This document shows positions 57,939 to 64,000 of a stretch of 64,000 nt of DNA, one piece after another. Numbering within the stretch: the first letter of the stretch is position 1; every line of letters starts with the position of its first letter. The stretch covers positions 224,800,659 to 224,864,658 of the forward strand of contig CM076846.1 in the NCBI GenBank assembly GCA_039519185.1, read 5' to 3'. The DNA comes from Astragalus membranaceus. Its lineage: Eukaryota > Streptophyta > Magnoliopsida > Fabales > Fabaceae. The notes below the pieces were generated by a model. That model saw nothing but the letters and a program-made list of their open reading frames with translations. It was not told the origin of the DNA and ran no database searches. The translations under genes were made by a program, and so were the position numbers.

Positions 57939-59904
57939 CTTCTAAGAAACCATTTAGGAAGGCACTTTTGACATCCATTTGGTGTAGTTTGAAATCCATG
58001 TAGGAGGCAAATGCCAAAATTATCCTAATGGACTCCAATCTAGCCACAGGAGCAAAAGTTTCTTCAAAATCCACCCCTTCAATTTGGTTAAAACCTTGAA
58101 CAACTAAATGGCTTTTGTTTAATAAAATTGTGCCATTTTCATCAAGTTTGTTGCGAAAAACCCATTTGGTACCAATAATGGTTCTGTCAACAGGTTTTTC
58201 GACTAAATGCCAAACTTTGTTCCGTTCAAATTGTTCAAGTTCTTTTTGCATTGACAAAACCCATTCTGGATCATTTAAAGCTTCCTTGATATTATTTGGA
58301 ACTATTTGAGAGACAAAAGCACCATGAAAGCATAAAAGATTAAGAGAAGAGCGAGTTGTTACCCCCTTTGATGGACTACCAATAATTTGCTCCATGGGAT
58401 GATCTCGAACTGATTTCCATGTTTTGGGCAGATCATCGTGTGTTCTTCCATGGAGATGATCATCAATGTCTTGGGGCTCTCGTTCCACTATAACTTCTTC
58501 TTGAGGTTCAGCTTCCTCCTCGGCTTCTTCTACACTTTCACTGTTAGTTTCAGGTGATCTATTTTTGATCACTTCAATCACTTCATCCTCATCATCAGCA
58601 GCTTTCTTATCAAAAGGGTTAGTTTCATCAAAGGAAACATGTATAGATTCTTGCATAGTTTTATCAGTCTTATTGTAAACAATATAAGCTCTACTATGAC
58701 TTGAATAACCCATAAAAATACCTTCGGATGACTTGGCATCAAACTTACCCAACTTGTCCTTTGTATTAAGAATGAAGCACTTACTTCCAAAGACTTTGAA
58801 GTATGAAATGTTTGGAGCTCTACCATTCCACAGCTCATATGGTGTTTTGTTGAGAGATGACCTTAAGTATACACGGTTTAGCACATGACACGCTGTATCC
58901 ACTGCATGACCCCAGAAATATTTGGGAAGGTTGTGCTCATTCAGCATTGTCCTGCTCATCTCTTGTATTGTTCTGTTCTTTCTTTCTACCACACCATTTT
59001 GTTGAGGAGTTCTTGGAGATGAAAAGTTATGATGAATGCCATACTTTTCACACCACGTCTTGAATGATGAATTTTTGTACTCTCCTCCATGATCGCTTCT
59101 AATTTCTTTGATGGCTAAGTTTTTCTCATTTTGTAGCTTTCTGCACAACTTAGCAAACTCGTTAAAAGCATCACTTTTATTTGCAAGTAGGATAACCCAA
59201 GTATATCTAGAATAATCATCAACAATAACAAAGACATACTTAGACCCTCCTAGACTTACGACATCAATTTCACCAAACAAATCAAGATGTAGCAGTTCAA
59301 GCACATTTTTGGTGGAAATAACCGGTTTTGATTTAAAAGAGGTTTTGTGCATTTTACCAAGTTGACATGCATCACATAATTGGCCTTTTTCATATTTCAA
59401 TTTAGGTAGACCTCTAACATGCTCATTCTTACTTAACTTAGATAGATGTTCTATACTAGCATGTCCTAAACGTCTATGCCACAGATCCACATCATCAATC
59501 AAGGTAGGCATACATACTATATCATCACTTACATTATCAAAATCAACATAGTATACATTGTTTTCTCGAAAGCCAGTAATGTAGAGTTTAGAAGTCATAT
59601 GGGTGATAACACATTTATCAACAGAAAAGTGCACATCAAAATCATTATCGCATAATTGGCTAACACTTAGTAAGTTAAATTTAACACCATCAACTAATAA
59701 AGCATCTTTAATTTTAATTGTGTTTTCCTTACCCACACAACCTTTACCTATTACTTGAGCAGATTCATTGTTGGCAAACTTTACAGATCCACTAGCTTTG
59801 TTGCTCAATTTCAGAAATAGTGAAGCATCACCAGTCATATGCCTTGAGCAACCACTATCAACCATCCACACATTTTTCTTTTTAGCTGAGGGACCAACCT
59901 GCAA
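57904..59904 (-). pseudogene. SIRE-type pol 5' part: protease, integrase, RT N-terminus
   Basis: 666 codons. Protease WMVDSGCSRHMTGD (about residues 13-26); GAG-pre-integrase DLWHRRLGHASIEHLSKLSK and CDACQLGKMHKTSFKSK; integrase DLFGEIDVVSLGGSKYVFVI, IRSDHGGEYKN and PQQNGVVERKNRTIQEM (D, D, E present); an acidic linker; RT start KWVFRNKLDENGTI and HQMDVKSAFLNGFLEE, then the shift and a premature stop. Pol follows gag after a stop and a few bases, as in SIRE/Maximus elements, where readthrough or bypass links the two. The first in-frame ATG is absent near the start; translation as a Gag-Pol fusion is the likely route. Confidence 0.9.
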
Positions 59905-59920
59905 AAGAATTGTTTAACAA

Positions 59921-61747
59921 CTAGCACGAGGTACCCTTTTTGTTGGGTCCTTGGGAGTTAGTCATCAAGGGGTTTGCTTTCACAATCCACCTTGGTTTCT
60001 TCCAAACAGGTACAAGGGTTCCAAGCTCACATATTTTACGGATAGGGCATGAAGAAGAGCTATGGTTCCCTTTTTGACAATATGTGCATTTGAAGATAGT
60101 AGGTTTATGACTAGAAGTAGAAGCTACAAAGGTGATATTTTTGTTCAAACTTAAGGTGGTGGAATTACCTTGGTACCCAATTCCTCTTCTCTCAACATAT
60201 TCATGTTGGGAGTGAAGTATTTGAGTCAAGGTCTTTTCACCGACCTCAAACTTTTTCAAAGTTTCTTTCAAAATTTTATTTTCAACTTTGGCCTTTTCAA
60301 AGTTTTGTTTTAGTTCTCGAAATTCAAGGTTGACTGATTTGTGTAGTTCATTCTTTAATCTAGTGACTTCACTTTCAAGAGTCTCGATTTGAGTGGATAG
60401 GCTTTTGTTGCTCTTTGTTAGTTTCTTGGATTTTAACAAAAGTTTTTCGTGTTCGAAATATAGAGCCTCAAAAGCTTCACTCAGATCGTGACTACTATAG
60501 TCATTATCAATCATATCATCATGCATAGAGGAGGTAGAGGGACTAGAAAAGTTAAGGCTTACCTTTGATGTATCATTTGCCATGCTGCAGACAGCATTGT
60601 CGGTCTGCTCATCTTCTTCTGATTCACCATCAGTGCTGAGATTGTCCCATGTTGCTTCAGGTGTGTTCTTTGCCATGAGGCAGACAGCATTTGCAACTAC
60701 TTCTTCTTCGGTCTCACTTTCAGTGTCTGTATTGTCCCATGTTGCTTTCATTGCTTTCTTTTGCTTAGATTTCAGCTTGTAACAGTTTGCTTTGATGTGA
60801 CCGGGTTTGTTGCATTCGAAACATCTTGGTTGTTCATCTCTCTTCTCATACTTTTCATCTTTGTTGTATCCAAACTTCTTTGAAGAATCACCCTTACCAT
60901 GTTTGTTGTATTTCATAAATCTTTTGAAGTTCTTGGCCAGCATAGCCATATCTTCATCATCAGTATCTTCTTCAGATTCAACCTCTTTCCTTGCTACTTT
61001 AGTAGTTTTAGCAGCAAGGGCAAGAGATTTCTTCTCTCTCACTATTTCTTTTTCTTGGCTCTTTTTGGCAGCCAGAACTACCTCAAAGGCTAGCAATGAT
61101 CCAATAAGGTCTTCTTGAGATAAAGTGCCAATGTCTTTGGCTTCGGTTATAGGGAAGAAATCACCAGTTAAGGATTCAAGGATCTTTCCATTCAAATCCT
61201 TGTTGGTGTATTTCTTTCCTAAGGCCCTCAAGTTGTTTACAATTAAATTTAATCTCTGATGCATTGCTGCGACAGACTCACCTTCTTTCATTTTAAAACT
61301 TTCATATTCAGAGGTGAGAATTCTAATTTTAGTATCTTTTACCTGGCTTGTCCCGACATGAGTGGCTTGTAGGCAGTCCCAGATTTCCTTTGCACTTTGA
61401 CACCCTTTTACTCTACCATATTCTTCTTCACAGAGTGATAGATGAAGGATATTCATGGCCTTTGCATTTAGGGATATCTTGTCAAGCTCAGATTTTCTTA
61501 ACTCACTCAGGTCGATGGTGTAGATGTCTTCCACCGGTACTTCTTCAGCTTTGCCGGTGGCTTGAATTTTTGAAGTGTCACCATCAGTATTACCTGGTTT
61601 TGTGATCTTGATCTTCATCGGGATTAGAGGACCATCCACTATGATTCTCCATAGAGTGAAGTCAATTGCCTGCACATGACATTTCATACGACTACTCCAG
61701 TAATCGTAGTTAGTACCATCAAATAGAGGAGGCCTATTAGAGGACAT
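59921..61747 (-). CDS. SIRE-type gag
   Basis: 608 codons from MSSNRPPLFDGTNYDYWSSR. DUF4219/UBN2-type gag core (IWDCLQATHVGTSQVKDTKI, LNLIVNNLRALGKKYTNKDL) in the first 240 residues, a Lys-rich segment, CCHC knuckle CFECNKPGHIKANC near residue 310, acidic repeats (ATWDNTDTESETEEEVVANA and ATWDNLSTDGESEEDEQTDN), a long coiled coil (about residues 420-500), and a second Cys/His motif CTYCQKGNHSSSSC. The end reads NKKGTSC; the related copy at 54497 suggests the ancestral end was WVP-type, so one base was lost near 59940, changing only the last few residues. Gag forms the cytoplasmic particle and binds RNA. Confidence 0.9.
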   Translation of the reverse strand: MSSNRPPLFDGTNYDYWSSRMKCHVQAIDFTLWRIIVDGPLIPMKIKITKPGNTDGDTSKIQATGKAEEVPVEDIYTIDLSELRKSELDKISLNAKAMNILHLSLCEEEYGRVKGCQSAKEIWDCLQATHVGTSQVKDTKIRILTSEYESFKMKEGESVAAMHQRLNLIVNNLRALGKKYTNKDLNGKILESLTGDFFPITEAKDIGTLSQEDLIGSLLAFEVVLAAKKSQEKEIVREKKSLALAAKTTKVARKEVESEEDTDDEDMAMLAKNFKRFMKYNKHGKGDSSKKFGYNKDEKYEKRDEQPRCFECNKPGHIKANCYKLKSKQKKAMKATWDNTDTESETEEEVVANAVCLMAKNTPEATWDNLSTDGESEEDEQTDNAVCSMANDTSKVSLNFSSPSTSSMHDDMIDNDYSSHDLSEAFEALYFEHEKLLLKSKKLTKSNKSLSTQIETLESEVTRLKNELHKSVNLEFRELKQNFEKAKVENKILKETLKKFEVGEKTLTQILHSQHEYVERRGIGYQGNSTTLSLNKNITFVASTSSHKPTIFKCTYCQKGNHSSSSCPIRKICELGTLVPVWKKPRWIVKANPLMTNSQGPNKKGTSC

Positions 61748-61836
61748 TCATTCTTTCATGAAAGAACCCATAATTACAGACATGTAAAGGATAAATTTAG
61801 AATTGCGAGATGTAAAGCTCTAATATGCAATTCCTA

Positions 61837-61848
61837 GCTCTGATACCA
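61837..61848 (-). other. SIRE-type primer binding site (tRNA-Met)
   Basis: TGGTATCAGAGC on the minus strand, two bases after the LTR end, the exact initiator tRNA-Met complement. Confidence 0.95.
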
Positions 61849-61850
61849 CT

Positions 61851-63648
61851 TGTTAGACTATAGTATAACCTTAGAGGGGGGGTGAATAAGGTTATAAGTA
61901 AATATGGATTCTTTTCAAAAATGATGATTATATCCTTTTCAAAACGTATGCGGAAAGTATGATTTGAACAATGAGATGAGTAATCAGGTAAGAGATGTAG
62001 AAGATGATAGATGAATATTGATAATAGCACAGTGAATATGATTATTGATATTTTAATATGACAGGATAGTATAACAATATTTAGCACAATAATATTGACT
62101 AAGATATATAAGCACAATAATATCAATAATAAACAATAATCGTATTTGTGACAGTATCAATAATAAGATATAGACAGTTATAATAATAGTGCAAAATAAA
62201 AAGAGAAGGGATAGAGAGACACAGATATTTAGCGAGGTTCGGGATAAAAGCCCTACGTCCTCGGCCTTAGGCTTTTCAACCCTTGGACTTAGCAACCACT
62301 ATATTGAAGAGAGTTATTACAAACAGTCGACTTCAACAATAGTGAATCTCAATTCCCCGAACTGAGAACCCAAGCACCCGCTAAGGATTTCAACCAACTC
62401 AATCACCCTGATTGAGAGACCCAAGTAAAACTTCCCAGGATTTCAAAATAACCACTAAAACAAAATAAGAATTACACAGTTGAGATCTATGGATCCAATC
62501 ACTTCTTAGTAATGTGTCAGTTTAGAAACTGAGAGAGATGAGTGATATTAGGATTATAGATGCTCTGAAATATGATATGAAATATGATCTTGCAAAAGCT
62601 TAAGAAGATATATATGATTTTCGAAAACACAAAACTTTTGAACAAGATTCAAAACAATGAAGCACTATATTCTTAGATCTATAATAAAATGAAGAGCATT
62701 CAAAATAATATGAAAATTATGAAGAACAATATTAGATCTAAGAATTTCGCAAGAGAGAGTAGAATAGAGAGAAATTGTGAGCAGTGGTTGATCTCAAGGT
62801 GAAGCTCAACCCAGGTATTTATAGGCTTAGGCACCGTTTAAATTTTTGAAAAACATTTAATATAAGTGAAGAATCGATTCATTGATCAAGTCAAAATGTT
62901 GATGAATCGATTCATTGCCTTTAAAAAATAAAAGAATCGATTCATTGTTTAGTTGAAATAAGAAAGGAATCGATTCATTGATGTTTTGGAAAAAGAGGGA
63001 ATCGATTCATTGTTTATGAAGAAAGGCGTGAATCGATTTTCAGGCCATATGGAGGTCCTGAGAATCGATTCTCAGTTCATTTAGAAGCATAGGGAATCGA
63101 TTCTTAGTTCATAAAAAATAGGAGGAATCGATTCTTAGGCTAGTTGAATTAATAGGGAATCGATTCTTTTCTTTTTGGAAGGCATGGGAATCGATTCATG
63201 GCCCTTTGGAAACATGAAGGAATCGATTTTCAGGCCATATAGGAGGTCCTGAGAATCGATTCCAAGGTCTATGAAATGGGTTGGAAATCGATTCCAAGCT
63301 TTCCTAAAAATATTTTTTTCAACTTGCCACCTTATGCATGCATGCAATTTTGTGAAATATTTTTTCAAAACTATTTTTATGCATCATGCATGTTTTGAAA
63401 GGTCATCTCTCTCAATAACTAAAGTGCCATACACTTTAGGTGATAGGACCTTACAAGGTGTCCTAAAGAAGGCTTAGACACAAATTTGGGTTTTGAACTT
63501 CATATGTTGCTTCTTCTTCAAGCTTCTCTTCTTTTGTGTCTTCTTCTCTTTAAATTAAGTCCTGCACTTTGCTCAACTTGAAACATTAGTAGATATGATG
63601 TAATTTGTTATTATACAAAATAAAGGAGTGTTTACCCTTGGTTCAACA
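61851..63648 (-). repeat. SIRE-type 5' LTR, shared with the upstream copy
   Basis: Same as 54766-56567 apart from a few changes (for example fewer G near 61873, GGTCTATG for GGCCTATG near 63268, two A fewer near 63483). Confidence 0.92.
62872..63293. repeat. AATCGATT array in SIRE-type U3 (5' LTR)
   Basis: The same fourteen copies as at 55789-56210, upstream of the TATA box at 62817-62824 in element sense. Confidence 0.9.
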
Positions 63649-64000
63649 AACTCCCCCTTTTTTATGATAACAAATTACATTATGCATAGGGTTTGATAAT
63701 AATGAAAATTCTTTTTAAAAAAGCTCCCTCTAAGCATAAGCATATATTTTCTCCTATTTTCTCCCCACATATAATAGTAACTTGCATATTTTCTCCCCCT
63801 TTGTTTTCATCAAAAAGGAGGGGGGGTGAAAAAACAAATAGAAAACATTTTATAAACTAGCATAATCAAGCATCCCTAGCTCTCTACGGATTTTACAAAA
63901 AGGAGCTTCGGCTAGGGGTTTAGTGAAGATATCCGCTAGTTGGTCATCAGTGCCTACAAATTTCAGTGCAATGCTCCCCCTAGACACATGATCTCTAATA
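63649..64000 (-). pseudogene. 3' end of another SIRE-type copy: polypurine tract and RNase H C-terminus
   Basis: 63649-63663 is the polypurine tract. From 63850 to the window edge the minus strand encodes the end of RNase H (IRDHV ... GTDDQLADIFTKPLAEAPFC and GMLDYASL). It is nearly identical to 56568-56919, so a second copy of the same young element lies directly upstream and shares the LTR. Its body is outside the window. Confidence 0.85.

Larger units (their letters stand above)
54766..63648 (-). mobile_element. Young SIRE-type Copia element, nearly complete
   Basis: 3' LTR 54766-56567, polypurine tract 56568-56582, pol 56769-59904, gag 59921-61747, primer site 61837-61848, 5' LTR 61851-63648. 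The LTRs (1802 and 1798 bp) read almost identically, with only a few single-base and homopolymer differences noticed, so the insertion is recent. It lies in the gag of an older SIRE-type copy. The left flank is CCCAA (54761-54765). The right flank is not host DNA but the 3' end of another copy, so it is part of a tandem. Confidence 0.9.

Noticed and set aside
55789..63293. A CRISPR-like array from the evenly spaced AATCGATT motifs
   Set aside because: The repeat is only 8 bp, spacing is irregular, and the sites lie in retrotransposon LTRs of a plant genome.

Overview
The window is plant nuclear DNA, most likely from a legume with a large, repeat-rich genome. The evidence is the mix of repeats: a SIRE-type Copia element, Athila/Calypso-type Gypsy elements primed by tRNA-Asp, an Ogre/Tat-like LARD, CACTA and hAT transposons with Tourist-like MITEs, and a LINE resembling legume families. 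The gene fragments (AGO4-type Argonaute, ILR3-type bHLH, callose synthase, VPS13-like) also have plant exon structure. The species call is inference. Only one host gene locus is visible; almost everything else is mobile DNA.

1-1343: the 5' end of a LINE ORF1 that runs off the left edge, then AT-rich DNA. 1344-33602: one RE1-like Copia element (minus strand) with matching LTRs, a tRNA-Met primer site and a 5-bp target duplication (AGCAT, minus-strand sense), blown apart by later insertions. Inside it lies a pol-less Athila-like element (1834-9736, minus). That element holds a solo LTR of its own family in reverse orientation (CTCTC duplication), a hAT element with a second hAT MITE nested in it, and a fold-back MITE. 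Its 5' LTR is broken by a 21-kb CACTA transposon (9737-30710).

The CACTA is itself composite. It contains a smaller CACTA-like element (about 10595-14093) carrying exon pieces of three unrelated genes, a non-coding LARD (15161-26175) followed by a tandem duplication of its left flank plus a near-identical solo LTR (26178-29185), and a piece of a callose synthase gene (29299-29835).

34608-39037 (minus): a two-exon mitochondrial carrier gene, closest to the basic amino acid carrier BAC2, with a one-base deletion in exon 1. Its 3.5-kb intron holds a Tourist-like MITE, a LINE endonuclease relic, a tRNA-derived SINE with a 14-bp target duplication and a TA microsatellite.

About 40600-51992: decayed Athila-type Gypsy DNA (plus strand) with gag, protease, RT/RNase H, integrase and a post-pol Athila-ORF1-like reading frame. 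A CACTA MITE sits in its 5' LTR, and the LTR downstream is of a different sequence family. 51993-64000: SIRE-type Copia DNA on the minus strand. An old pol-less copy is interrupted by a young, nearly complete copy (54766-63648), and this young copy shares its 5' LTR with yet another copy running off the right edge. The U3 regions carry arrays of AATCGATT just upstream of the TATA box. Nothing was computed: boundaries, identities and repeat counts come from reading the sequence.
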